A program made the position numbers and the translations under genes. Of a stretch of DNA of 64,000 nt, positions 8,554 to 17,622 are shown one piece after another. Where the stretch lies: the NCBI RefSeq assembly GCF_007859915.1, contig NZ_SJPM01000006.1, positions 186,001 to 250,000 of the forward strand, read 5' to 3'. Within the stretch, counting starts at the first letter, position 1. The number at the start of each line of letters is the position of its first letter. The notes under the pieces were generated by a model. That model worked only from the letters and a program-made list of their open reading frames with translations. It did not search any database and was not told the origin of the DNA. This stretch comes from Neorhodopirellula pilleata. GTDB taxonomy: Bacteria > Planctomycetota > Planctomycetia > Pirellulales > Pirellulaceae.

Positions 8554-9630
8554 TTAGGCAATGCGATTGTCCGCGTTGTTGTCTACTTCCGGGCTGTGGC
8601 CGAGTGAATACAGCACATGGAAGATGCCGTTGCACACAAGAACGGCCAAGATGGCTACCAAAAACGTCGTGCCGCTGACCTGCTCATGAATGAGGGTCCA
8701 TACAAACTGCAAAATGCAAAGTGCGGAAACGATGAGCAACGTTGGCTTACGTGCGATCAGTTCCACAACGACCGCCCCCAGCGGAGCGCCGATCGCGACG
8801 ACGGGTGCCGCAGCGAGCCAGTTTGCAAAGACCTCAGGATCGACCTTGTAGACGTCCGGACGGATCGTTGAAAGCAGCACATTGGCGACGATCCCGATCA
8901 CCGATGTGAATGCCATCAAACAGACCGAAGTCGGAATCGAGATCTTCAAGTCCGCCCGATAGAGAAGTACAAGCGTCGCGTAGATGATCATGTCGATGCC
9001 TACTCCGGTAATCGACGCTACGATGCCACCGATGATTCCAACGCCCAGACCGATCGGCCAGTCAAACCGACGCCAATGCTGCGTGATCCCTTCGGCACCG
9101 ACCAATTCCTTGAGCTTGACCAAGTGCATGATGCCGAAGCTTGCCCAAACAACGCCGAACAACAACTTGACCCACAAGTCGGGAATGAAAGGCGCGACGA
9201 AGGCGGCACCGAACGGTGTGCCGATGAGAGAACCGAGCATGCCGGCCCCCAGCAATCGCCAGTGCAATGGGCGGCGGGCGTTTAGAATGTAGATGCTAGC
9301 GGAAACCATACCGATCGATTGAACCGCCAAGCCGAAGTTGCGACCCAACGATCCAGGCATGTCAAAGATCAAAACCAGCACAGGAAAACCAACGGTCCCG
9401 CCACCCATCGGGGTCGAGCCGGCGATGTACGATCCGAATGACATCGCCAACGCGATCGGCCAATGTGAGACGACGGTGTCCCAGTGTCCGCCTAGGACGA
9501 CGATCAGCAGCCAAGCAAGATAAAAGCATGCTAGCCAAATCAAGAATAGCTTGATTCGCCCTAGAGAAATCAACAGTCGTTGAGCAACTGTTAAGCCGTG
9601 AGCATTGGCGGCGGCACTCACGATAGCCAT
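8554..9630 (-). CDS. TauE/SafE family anion permease
   Basis: 358-residue integral membrane protein with about eight hydrophobic helices in two homologous halves. GGGTVGFPVLVLIFD in the first half and GGIVASITGVGIDMIIYATLVLLYRADLK in the second are typical of sulfite/sulfonate exporters of the TauE/SafE family. The substrate may be sulfite, sulfoacetate or another small anion; nothing nearby decides it. In a genome with sulfatases a sulfur-anion role is plausible but unproven. It starts at an ATG (9630) and has no clear partner gene. Confidence 0.82.
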   Translation of the reverse strand: MAIVSAAANAHGLTVAQRLLISLGRIKLFLIWLACFYLAWLLIVVLGGHWDTVVSHWPIALAMSFGSYIAGSTPMGGGTVGFPVLVLIFDMPGSLGRNFGLAVQSIGMVSASIYILNARRPLHWRLLGAGMLGSLIGTPFGAAFVAPFIPDLWVKLLFGVVWASFGIMHLVKLKELVGAEGITQHWRRFDWPIGLGVGIIGGIVASITGVGIDMIIYATLVLLYRADLKISIPTSVCLMAFTSVIGIVANVLLSTIRPDVYKVDPEVFANWLAAAPVVAIGAPLGAVVVELIARKPTLLIVSALCILQFVWTLIHEQVSGTTFLVAILAVLVCNGIFHVLYSLGHSPEVDNNADNRIA

Positions 9631-10490
9631 CCCTCGCTGACGTCTTGATGGGGCCGTCTTGCGATCCTTAGCAAATCAATCAGTTGGACTTTTTCTCGCT
9701 TCTTCAGATGCCCTACGTGTCGTTGATGCATTCGAATGATCGTACGTCTTCCAAAGAAGCAAAAAGACCTTTTGCGAAAGTGAATCGAGCGGTGCGGCAC
9801 TCGCGTGCTCGGTTTTGGTGGTCTTGTTCATTCCAAAAATTCTGTTCAAGAAACAAAGTCTCGTCAAGACGACATTTGTTCGAACAAATTCAGGGGCGTG
9901 ACGTTTGCTTTTGCCGCCCCCGGGATGCTCGTGCGACGCCGCTGGTCCAATGGCATTTGCAGACACCAGTGTCCGCGAACCCGCCATTAGTGGGCTGTTG
10001 ATTTAATCGTAACCCGAAGCGTAAGCGACGGATAATTGATATTGATTCATCCCTCGCTTACGCAGCGAGTTACGAAAAACCAATGCCACAGGCAAAATCG
10101 CAACTTCAAAACTCGCGCGTCGGGTTTCGATTCGGACTAAACCAACAGGCCGCTCGCGGTGCTTCTTTCACTAGACCTACGATCGAACCCGATCTTTCGA
10201 AAGATCGATCGACCGTCCTTGACCGATTCTCAAACAATCTACTGACTCATCTCGGCGATTCAACTCGGACAGTCGTGCGATATTGATGAGTATTGTAGAA
10301 TTCCCCGCGATGCGGATCATGGCGACCTTCTGTCGCGAAGCAGTCTGTTTCAGTGGCTATAATTCCTTCACGAGGAAGTCGCTCTTGCCTGCACCAACAT
10401 GTCAATTCGACGGTGGCCCGCCATGGAAATCGTCGAGACGAAACCAATGTTTCCGATACTTCCTGAAGCAATCGAGAATGGGCCTATTCG
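9631..10490. other. 860-base intergenic stretch with a palindromic repeat
   Basis: I see no convincing gene here. ORFs on both strands (9676-10001, 10283-10501) have no protein-like composition or family motif. The middle holds repeat copy 9986-10155. The last 300 bases probably hold the promoter of the AcrA/AcrB-like operon, but no clear -35/-10 pair can be named. Confidence 0.6.
9986..10155. repeat. nested palindromic repeat, family A, copy 1 (degenerate ends)
   Basis: The left arm GTGGGCTGTTGATTTAATCG and the right end ACTAAACCAACAGGCCGCT are decayed forms of the outer frame. Inside are CGTAACCCGAAGCG.AAGCGA and CCCTCGCTTACGC. A second inner part (CCAATGCCACAGGCAAAATCGCAACTTCAAAA) is shared with copy 44591-44764, so these two form a longer subtype. 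Confidence 0.85.
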
Positions 10491-11864
10491 ATGACCAATG
10501 AATTTGTGTGGGTTCGCAATAAGGCGTTTGTGATCGCGCTCGTCTGTACGTTGCCGCTGATCGGCTGTTCGCGGCCGGCTAACGAATTCGTCGCACCGCC
10601 GCCGCCGAGTGTGACGGTGATGTTGCCGATCCAACAGACGATCACTCGCTACGTCGAACAAAACGGCGAAACCGAAGCCGTCGGAAGAGCTCAAGTACGG
10701 GCTCGCGTTCGCGGATTTATCGAAGCGATCGAGTTCGAAGCGGGGCAAAAGGTAGACGTCGACACGCTGCTGTATCTAATCGAAGACGACGAGTATCAAG
10801 CAACCGTCAATTCGATGACGGCGGAAGTCGCCGCAGCCGAAGCTTCGATCAGCGTCGCCGAATCCCAGGTGCTGACCGCTCAAGCCGAAGCCGATCGCGC
10901 TTCACGCGATGTTGATCGCCAAAAACTCTTGCGTGAAAAACAAGCGTCGTCGCAAGCCGAGTATGACCAAGCCTTCGCCGCCGACGCAGCAGCCAAAGCC
11001 TCAGTGACTGCGGCGCGATCAGCCGTCGATTCTGCCAAAGCGGTGCTGAAGCAGACTCTCGCGAATCTGGAGAAGGCGAAACTTACTCTCGGCTACACCC
11101 GTGTCACCGCGCCGATCGCGGGGCAGGTGACCAAGACGGACCTCAAGCTCGGCAACTTGGTCGACAACGGTACCGAGTTGGCCACGGTCGTCGATGACAG
11201 CCGCATCTACGCAAACTTTAGCATCAGTGACCGGCAATTGCTCGAATTAAGAAAGGCCCGTGGCTTGAAGGGGCAAGGTCGCTCGTCGCAAGAAGAATGG
11301 TCTAACGTTCCCGTGTTCCTTCGTCGCGAAACCGATGACGGGTTCCCGTTCGAAGGTCGCTTGAATTACGTCGACCAGGAGGGCGTCCAAGCAACCACGG
11401 GCACGGCCAGCCTGCGAGCGATTTTTGAAAATCCCAGCGGCCAATTGTTTCCTGGTTTATTCGTCCGCGTCCGCATGCCCATCGCCAAACAACCTGACGC
11501 GTTGATCGTCCCCGCCCGCGCCGTGTTGCAAGACCGCGTCGGCGCGTTTGTTTTCGTGGTGGGACCAGACAACTTGGTGCAGCGGCGTGACGTGAAGGTG
11601 GGCGAGCAAGACGGAGCTTGGACGGTCGTTGAGGACGGCTTGTCTGGTGACGATCGCGTGATCATCGAAGGTTTACAGCGTGCAAGACCCGATGCTCAGG
11701 TGCAAACTGTGGTGAAGAACGCAGACCTTTCCGAACTACCGGCGTCGTTCCGCACCTCGTTGACGGACGCAACCGAAGTGGACGCAACCGAAGTGGACGC
11801 AACCGAGGCGGACACAACCGAAGCGGACACAACCGAAGCGGACGCAAAGGATGTGGCCGAGTAA
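10491..11864 (+). CDS. RND efflux periplasmic adaptor lipoprotein, AcrA-like
   Basis: Lipoprotein signal peptide (ALVCTLPLIGC) with lipobox LIGC, then a standard membrane-fusion protein: lipoyl half VRGFIEAIEFEAGQKVDVDTLLYLIEDDEYQA kept short here as VRGFIEAI.., a long alpha-hairpin (about 100-200, Ala-rich), the second lipoyl half (VTAPIAGQVTKTDLKLGNLV), a beta-barrel, and a membrane-proximal domain (LIVPARAVLQDRVGAFVF). It couples the AcrB-like pump downstream to an outer-membrane channel not encoded here. The last 30 residues are an acidic repeat of D-A/T-T-E-V/A encoded by a 15-base tandem repeat. The stop overlaps the next start (TAATG), so translation is coupled. Confidence 0.9.
   Translation: MTNEFVWVRNKAFVIALVCTLPLIGCSRPANEFVAPPPPSVTVMLPIQQTITRYVEQNGETEAVGRAQVRARVRGFIEAIEFEAGQKVDVDTLLYLIEDDEYQATVNSMTAEVAAAEASISVAESQVLTAQAEADRASRDVDRQKLLREKQASSQAEYDQAFAADAAAKASVTAARSAVDSAKAVLKQTLANLEKAKLTLGYTRVTAPIAGQVTKTDLKLGNLVDNGTELATVVDDSRIYANFSISDRQLLELRKARGLKGQGRSSQEEWSNVPVFLRRETDDGFPFEGRLNYVDQEGVQATTGTASLRAIFENPSGQLFPGLFVRVRMPIAKQPDALIVPARAVLQDRVGAFVFVVGPDNLVQRRDVKVGEQDGAWTVVEDGLSGDDRVIIEGLQRARPDAQVQTVVKNADLSELPASFRTSLTDATEVDATEVDATEADTTEADTTEADAKDVAE
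11767..11856 (+). repeat. 15-base in-frame tandem repeat at the adaptor C-terminus
   Basis: Five clear copies of GACGCAACCGAAGTG and variants (11767-11841), then a degenerate sixth. They encode DATEV, DATEV, DATEA, DTTEA, DTTEA, DAKDV. The copy number probably varies between strains by slippage. The acidic tail lies after the last adaptor domain and should not affect folding. Confidence 0.92.
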
Positions 11865-14800
11865 TGTCACGATTCTTCATCCATCGCCCGATCTTTGCCA
11901 CCGTCATTTCGATCGTCATCGTGATCGCAGGGTTGGTCTCCTTCGGCGGTTTGCCGGTCGCCAAGTTTCCGGAGATCGCTCCTCCTACGGTCAAGGTCAC
12001 GGCTTATTATCCCGGCGCCAATGCGTCGACGATCGCCGAAACGGTCGCAACGCCACTTGAGCAGGAGATCAACGGCGTCGAAGGGATGCTGTATATGTCC
12101 TCGAATAGCTCCAACGATGGCAGCTACTCACTAACGATCACGTTCGCGTTGGGAACGGATTTGGACATGGCCGCCGTGCTGGTTCAAAACCGCGTTGCGA
12201 TCGCGGAATCGAGATTGCCTCAGGAGGTTCGCCAACAGGGCGTTACCACGCGCAAGCAATCCACTCAGATTCTGCAGTTCATCTCGCTCTATTCGCCCGA
12301 CGGCGGGTTGAGTGATCTGTTCCTGAGCAATTACGGATTGACGGTCAAAGATCAGCTCAGCCGCATCGATGGAGTGGGCGAGGTCCAGGTTTTCGGTGCG
12401 GGTGACTACAGCATGCGGGTGTGGCTCGACCCGCGATTGCTCAAGCGTCACGGCATCACAACGGCCGAAGTCGTAGCCGCAATTCGCGAGCAAAACGTTC
12501 AAGTGGCCGCAGGGCAGATCGGCGCATCACCGGCACCCGACGGAACTCCGTTTCAACTTTCGATCAATACCGCCGGTCGCTTGGTCACTCAAGAGCAGTT
12601 CGGAAACATTATCTTACGGACGGGAAGCAGCGGCAGCACGCTCTACGTTCGCGACGTTGCTCGCGTGGAGTTGGGCGCAAAAGATTACAACTATCGTTCG
12701 ACCTTCAACGGCCAACCGTCGGCGGCGGTGGCTGTGTATCAGTTACCGGGCGCCAACGCACTGACCACCGCATCGCTGATACAAGCTAAGCTCGCGGAAC
12801 TGGCCGCGTCGAACGATTGGCCCGAGGGAATGCGGTACGCGGTTCCGTTCGACACGACGAAGTTTGTGGAGGCTTCGATCAGCGAAGTCTACTCGACGCT
12901 GTTTGTGGCCGTCGTGTTGGTGGTGCTGGTGATCTACGTCTTCTTGCAAGATTGGCGTGCCACGATCGTGCCCGTCTTGGCGATCCCTGTTTCGTTGATC
13001 GGAACGTTTGCGGCGATGAGTGCGATCGGATTCTCGCTCAACATGCTGTCGCTATTCGGCGTCGTGCTGGCGATCGGTATCGTCGTCGATGACGCGATCG
13101 TGGTCGTTGAAAACGCCTCGCGTCACCTAGCCGACGGACTGAGTCCCAAGGACGCGGCGGTCAAAGCGATGAGCGAGATCACTGGTCCGGTGATCGCGAC
13201 GACGCTCGTGCTGCTGGCGGTCTTTGTGCCCACCGCGTTCATGCCTGGAATCACGGGGCAATTGTTCCAGCAATTCGCACTGACGATTTCGGCGGCGGTG
13301 ATTATCAGCACGATCAACGCGCTGACGCTCAGCCCCGCGATGTGCGGTATCGTGCTGCGTGCCCCAAAAGAAACGTCTTTCGTTGGATTTCGATGGTTCA
13401 ACGCCGTGTTCGACAAAGTGTCGGAAATCTATGGCAGCGTGGTCGCGCGGTTGGTGCGAATGTTGTCGCTGGTAATGATCGCTTATGTGGTTTTGGTGGC
13501 GTTGACGGGATGGTCGCTGATGCGCCTCCCGACGGGGTTTGTGCCCGAGGAAGACCAGGGTTATTTGTTCGTCAATGTGCAATTACCCGATGCCGCGTCG
13601 CAACAACGCACCGCAGTGGTGATGGATCGGCTCGATCGGTTCTACCAGACCGTGCCCGGTGTGGCGGATACCGTCACGATTTCAGGATTTTCGCTGCTCG
13701 GCGGATTCGCGGGATCGAACCAAGGCATGACGGTTTTGGTGCTTGAGCCCTGGGACCAACGTCAAACGCGAGAAAAGAGTTTGCAAGGGATCCGGCAAAT
13801 CCTGCAAGCCGAGTATGCGACGCTGCAAGAAGCCGTTGCGTTCGCGTTCACTCCGCCCGCGATCGACGGGCTCGGCGCGGCGGGTGGGTTTCAGATGGAG
13901 GTGCTGGACCGAGGCGTCAACGGTTACGCCGAGTTGCAGCGAACGGCCGAAAGCCTCGCCGAATCCGCCCGCGGCCAAACGGGATTGGCATCGGTCAGCA
14001 GTACCTTCCGAGCAAACGTGCCACAACTGTTTGCCGACGTGGACCGCGACAAGGTGAAGTCGATGAACATTCCGCTGTCGTCTGTCTTCGAGACACTGAG
14101 TGCTTATTTGGGATCGGCTTACGTTAACGACTTCACTTTCCAGAATCGCTCGTATCAAGTTCGTGCCCAAGCCGAGCCGGAGTTTCGTAGTCGCGTCGAG
14201 GATATCCGCAATCTCGATGTGCGCGGTCCCGATGGAACGATGATCCCTCTTTCATCGATTGTGGATGTTCGCAATACCGTCGGTCCCACCGTGGTCAGGC
14301 GGTACAACCTGTCGCCCGCCGCCGCGATCAACGGATCGGCTGCTGTCGGTTTCAGCTCCGGAGAAGCACTCAGCCTGATGGAGCAAACCGCGAGAGAAGA
14401 GTTGCCGGCAGGATTCGGTTATGAGTGGACAGGGATGTCGTATCAAGAAAAGATCGCATCGGGTGGCCAAGCTTTGATCTTGGGTTTGGCGGTGTTGTTC
14501 GTGTTCTTGGTGCTCGCGGCGCAGTATGAAAGTTGGACGAGTCCCGCATCGGTGATCGCCGTGGTGCCGCTTGCGGCGCTGGGTGTCGTACTCGCGTTAT
14601 TGGTGCGTGGGGCCGACAACAACACTTACACTCAGATCGGCATCGTGCTGTTGGTAGCTTTGGCGAGTAAGAATGCGATCTTGATCGTGGAGTTCGCGAG
14701 CGAGCAACGTCGATCAGGGATGAGCGTGGTTGAAGCCGCCGTGTCCGCAGCGAAACTTCGCTTTCGGGCGATCTTGATGACGGCGTTCTCGTCGATTCTC

Positions 14801-14992
14801 GGATTCTTGCCCTTGTTGTTTGCCAGTGGCGCGGGTGCGGCGAGTCGTCAAGCCGTCGGCAACGCAGTCGTCGGCGGAATGATCGCGGCAACCGTTTTCG
14901 CGTTGTTATTCGTGCCGCCGTGCTTTGTCTTGTTTCGCACGATTTCCGAACGGACGGCTAATCGCAAGCTAGATTTCGGGAAGCTTCGATAG
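11864..14992 (+). CDS. RND multidrug-type efflux pump, AcrB/HAE1-like
   Basis: 1042 residues, the normal length for HAE1-type pumps. The start FFIHRPIFATVISIVIVIAG is the classic TM1. TM4 has GIVVDDAIVVVEN with the proton-relay aspartates at 409-410, and TM10 has the relay lysine at 936 (ASKNAILIVEFA). The porter-domain block PEIAPPTVKVTAYYPGA and the second-half start FVPEEDQGYLFVNVQLPDA are both intact. It exports hydrophobic compounds from the periplasm or outer leaflet using the proton gradient. It overlaps the adaptor gene by one base. It is clearly distinct in type from the metal pump at 3826. Confidence 0.94.
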   Translation: MSRFFIHRPIFATVISIVIVIAGLVSFGGLPVAKFPEIAPPTVKVTAYYPGANASTIAETVATPLEQEINGVEGMLYMSSNSSNDGSYSLTITFALGTDLDMAAVLVQNRVAIAESRLPQEVRQQGVTTRKQSTQILQFISLYSPDGGLSDLFLSNYGLTVKDQLSRIDGVGEVQVFGAGDYSMRVWLDPRLLKRHGITTAEVVAAIREQNVQVAAGQIGASPAPDGTPFQLSINTAGRLVTQEQFGNIILRTGSSGSTLYVRDVARVELGAKDYNYRSTFNGQPSAAVAVYQLPGANALTTASLIQAKLAELAASNDWPEGMRYAVPFDTTKFVEASISEVYSTLFVAVVLVVLVIYVFLQDWRATIVPVLAIPVSLIGTFAAMSAIGFSLNMLSLFGVVLAIGIVVDDAIVVVENASRHLADGLSPKDAAVKAMSEITGPVIATTLVLLAVFVPTAFMPGITGQLFQQFALTISAAVIISTINALTLSPAMCGIVLRAPKETSFVGFRWFNAVFDKVSEIYGSVVARLVRMLSLVMIAYVVLVALTGWSLMRLPTGFVPEEDQGYLFVNVQLPDAASQQRTAVVMDRLDRFYQTVPGVADTVTISGFSLLGGFAGSNQGMTVLVLEPWDQRQTREKSLQGIRQILQAEYATLQEAVAFAFTPPAIDGLGAAGGFQMEVLDRGVNGYAELQRTAESLAESARGQTGLASVSSTFRANVPQLFADVDRDKVKSMNIPLSSVFETLSAYLGSAYVNDFTFQNRSYQVRAQAEPEFRSRVEDIRNLDVRGPDGTMIPLSSIVDVRNTVGPTVVRRYNLSPAAAINGSAAVGFSSGEALSLMEQTAREELPAGFGYEWTGMSYQEKIASGGQALILGLAVLFVFLVLAAQYESWTSPASVIAVVPLAALGVVLALLVRGADNNTYTQIGIVLLVALASKNAILIVEFASEQRRSGMSVVEAAVSAAKLRFRAILMTAFSSILGFLPLLFASGAGAASRQAVGNAVVGGMIAATVFALLFVPPCFVLFRTISERTANRKLDFGKLR

Positions 14993-15016
14993 GTTTCTTC
15001 GTTTTGGATCAAAGAC

Positions 15017-16279
15017 TTGAGTTGGTTTGTACTGGCATCGCTGCTCGGATGTGTGATCGGCTATCCCGTGATTGCCGAATTCATTGCCCGTCGTGAAGAT
15101 ATCGCATGGGGAAGTTCGGACCGCGACGAACTGACGCGTGCTTCCAAGCCTCATGATCGGTCCGACCGGTTCAAACCGAATTTGGCTCAGATCGATCCGA
15201 TCGACTTTCGTTGGAAGGGATGGCGAACGATGGAAGTCGTCGGGCTTGATGACGAGTCGCCTGATTGCCGGTCATTCCGGTTTCGCCCGCTCGACGGTTT
15301 GGGGCTACCCACTTTTCTCGGCGGTCAGTTCATTACCGTGCGTGTTCAAGATCCGGTAACCGGCAGACGGACCAGTCGTTGCTACAGCTTATCCAGCAGC
15401 CCGGGTGAGCCTCATTTTCGCATCACCGTCAAACGTGTGCCTGGTGGTTTGGTCAGCAATATCCTGCATGACCGAATCCAACTCGGCGACCTCATCGACG
15501 TACAAGCTCCGGCCGGACGATTTCACCTCGGCACCGAGCGTCACGATCGCCCGCTCGTGTTGATCGCGGCGGGGATCGGCATCACACCCATGCTATCGAT
15601 GTTGATGCACAGCCTTGAAATCGCACCGGCAAGGCCGATCCGTCTTTTCTATCAGCTCCGCGATTCCGACAATGCTCCGTTTCTCGGGCTACTTCGTCGC
15701 ATCCACGCCAAGCTCGCTGATGCGAAAAAGAATTCGTTCGGCCTGCATGTATGGTTCAGTCAAGCGAATTCGACGTGCGAATCGTCGCACGATCGGCCCG
15801 GCCGGATCGATGCTGCTCAACTACTTGATCAACTCAAAACCCTTGATGCGGATTTTCGAATTTGCGGTCCTGACGCTTTTATGTCCGGCATCGCCGAAGG
15901 TTTAGTCGAATGCGGTGTGGAACCATCCCGGGTGCAGTACGAATCGTTCGGTGGTTCGTCCAAAGGAGTTGGTGCCATACGAATCAACTCGGATGAAACA
16001 GACCGACAAACAAAATCACTGGTAACGCACCAAGTCACTTTCCAGTCGAGCGGTAAAGAATCAACGTGGAATGGAACCCAAGAATCGCTCCTTGATTTTG
16101 CCGAGCAAGAGGGAGTTGAGATCGAATCGTCCTGTCGCTCAGGAAGTTGCGGTTCGTGCGTTCGCGGATTACTCAAAGGTAAAGTGCGATACGATCAGGA
16201 ACCATCGTGCGAAATCGAAGCCGACGAGGTCGTCATGTGCATTGCCCAACCTGAAAGCGATGTTAGCATCGACGCTTAG
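15017..16279 (+). CDS. membrane-anchored flavin/2Fe-2S oxidoreductase (HCP-reductase or vanillate-reductase type)
   Basis: Three-part electron-transfer protein. An N-terminal hydrophobic helix (about 3-22) anchors it. An FAD-binding ferredoxin-NADP reductase domain follows (RCYSLSSSPGE, the RxYS flavin motif), then an NAD(P) domain (LIAAGIGITPMLSM; RICGPDAFM). The C-terminal plant-type 2Fe-2S ferredoxin has CRSGSCGSC and a later cysteine (VVMCIA). It passes electrons from NAD(P)H to an unknown partner. The TTG start is chosen because it keeps the whole hydrophobic anchor; the Shine-Dalgarno is weak. It follows the AcrB-like gene by 24 bases in the same direction, an unusual partner for a drug pump. 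Confidence 0.85.
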   Translation: MSWFVLASLLGCVIGYPVIAEFIARREDIAWGSSDRDELTRASKPHDRSDRFKPNLAQIDPIDFRWKGWRTMEVVGLDDESPDCRSFRFRPLDGLGLPTFLGGQFITVRVQDPVTGRRTSRCYSLSSSPGEPHFRITVKRVPGGLVSNILHDRIQLGDLIDVQAPAGRFHLGTERHDRPLVLIAAGIGITPMLSMLMHSLEIAPARPIRLFYQLRDSDNAPFLGLLRRIHAKLADAKKNSFGLHVWFSQANSTCESSHDRPGRIDAAQLLDQLKTLDADFRICGPDAFMSGIAEGLVECGVEPSRVQYESFGGSSKGVGAIRINSDETDRQTKSLVTHQVTFQSSGKESTWNGTQESLLDFAEQEGVEIESSCRSGSCGSCVRGLLKGKVRYDQEPSCEIEADEVVMCIAQPESDVSIDA

Positions 16280-16392
16280 TCGTTGCGGCTGATTGAGTGA
16301 CCTGAATCTCCACCGATGGCATTGGAAAAGGTATAAAGGGGGCGCAAGCATTTTCTCATGCTCGCCTCCTTCCTCAAATCACTGCGGCATCC

Positions 16393-17604
16393 ATGGACGC
16401 TCGACGAATGAAAACCTCTAAGATCTTCAGCATTGCATTGGCGATCTCGACAATTGCATTTGGCAACAATGCGTCTGCGAAGCCGCTGAAAGTGTTCATC
16501 CTGGTCGGCCAGTCCAACATGCAGGGCCACGCTCACGTTCGAACGTTCGAACACATTGGCATGGACCCGCAGACCGCGCCGCTTCTCGAGCGAATACAAA
16601 ATAACGACGGAACACCGCGAGTTTGCGAAAACGTTTGGATTTCATCACTGTCCACTAACGGCGAAAAAACTGGTCGCCTAACAGTCGGATTTGGTGCGGA
16701 CGAGAATAAGATCGGTCCCGAGTTGATGTTCGGCATCACCGTGCAGAAGAAACTGAACGAGCCCATTCTGATTATCAAAACGGCGTGGGGCGGCAAGAGT
16801 CTCCACACCGATTTCCGTCCACCGAGCGCAGGTCCCTATCAATTCAATAATGCACAGCTTGAACAGATTGAGAAGAAGGGAAGCGATCTTGCTACGATTC
16901 GAGCAGAGAAAGACAAGGCTACCGGCCACTACTATCGACTCACGATGAACCATGTCGAGAAGGTGCTGGCGGATATCAAACGTGTCTATCCTGCTTATGA
17001 CGCAAGCCAAGGCTATCAACTCGGTGGCATGGTTTGGTTTCAAGGTTGGAACGACATGGTCGATCAAAGCGTCTATCCGAATCGTGATCAACAGGGAGGG
17101 TACCAAGCCTACAGCGATTTGCTCGCACATTTCATTCGTGACGTCAGGAAGGACCTCGGATCACCTGATCTTCCGTTTGTCATCGGCGTGATGGGGGTCA
17201 ACGGTCCCATTGAAACCTATGCACCGGAACAGAAACGTTACCAATCGACGCACCAAAACTTCCGTGACGCGATGGCGGCACCCGCCAAGCTCGATGATTT
17301 TCAAGGCAACGTATCGGCGGTGCTGACCGAGAATTACTGGGACACGGAATTGTCAAGTCTCCGCGCCCGCGAAGGGAGTATTCGACAAGCGATCAAGCAA
17401 CGTGTGGCCGCCGAAAAGCCTTCCAATCAACAGTTGCGAGAGATCCAAGACGACGCCATCTCAAAAGAATTGACGCCGCACGAACTCAAGGTCCTGCAAG
17501 TCGGCGTCTCCAACGCCGAGTATCACTATCTCGGCTCGGCCAAGATTATGGCGCAAATCGGTCAAGGATTCGCCGATGCCGTCCTGAAACTTCTCGACCA
17601 ATAG
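16393..17604 (+). CDS. secreted sialate O-acetylesterase-like protein (SASA/DUF303)
   Basis: A signal peptide (ISTIAFGNNASA-K) is followed by the SGNH-type esterase motif VFILVGQSNMQGHA containing the nucleophile serine (GQSN), an AWGGKSLHTDF block, GMVWFQGWNDM, and a late histidine region (NAEYHYLGSAKIM). This family removes acetyl esters from sugars such as sialic acid or from plant and algal polysaccharides, and is expanded in planctomycetes. It acts in the periplasm or outside the cell. An ATG at 16408 is an equally good start for the signal peptide. It ends 18 bases before the convergent sigma-factor gene. Confidence 0.85.
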   Translation: MDARRMKTSKIFSIALAISTIAFGNNASAKPLKVFILVGQSNMQGHAHVRTFEHIGMDPQTAPLLERIQNNDGTPRVCENVWISSLSTNGEKTGRLTVGFGADENKIGPELMFGITVQKKLNEPILIIKTAWGGKSLHTDFRPPSAGPYQFNNAQLEQIEKKGSDLATIRAEKDKATGHYYRLTMNHVEKVLADIKRVYPAYDASQGYQLGGMVWFQGWNDMVDQSVYPNRDQQGGYQAYSDLLAHFIRDVRKDLGSPDLPFVIGVMGVNGPIETYAPEQKRYQSTHQNFRDAMAAPAKLDDFQGNVSAVLTENYWDTELSSLRAREGSIRQAIKQRVAAEKPSNQQLREIQDDAISKELTPHELKVLQVGVSNAEYHYLGSAKIMAQIGQGFADAVLKLLDQ

Positions 17605-17622
17605 GAAACGCGGTCGGCGATG

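Noticed and set aside
9676..10001. ORFs on both strands in the gap before the AcrA-like gene
   Set aside because: Composition is not protein-like, no family motif is visible, and part of the stretch is the repeat at 9986-10155.
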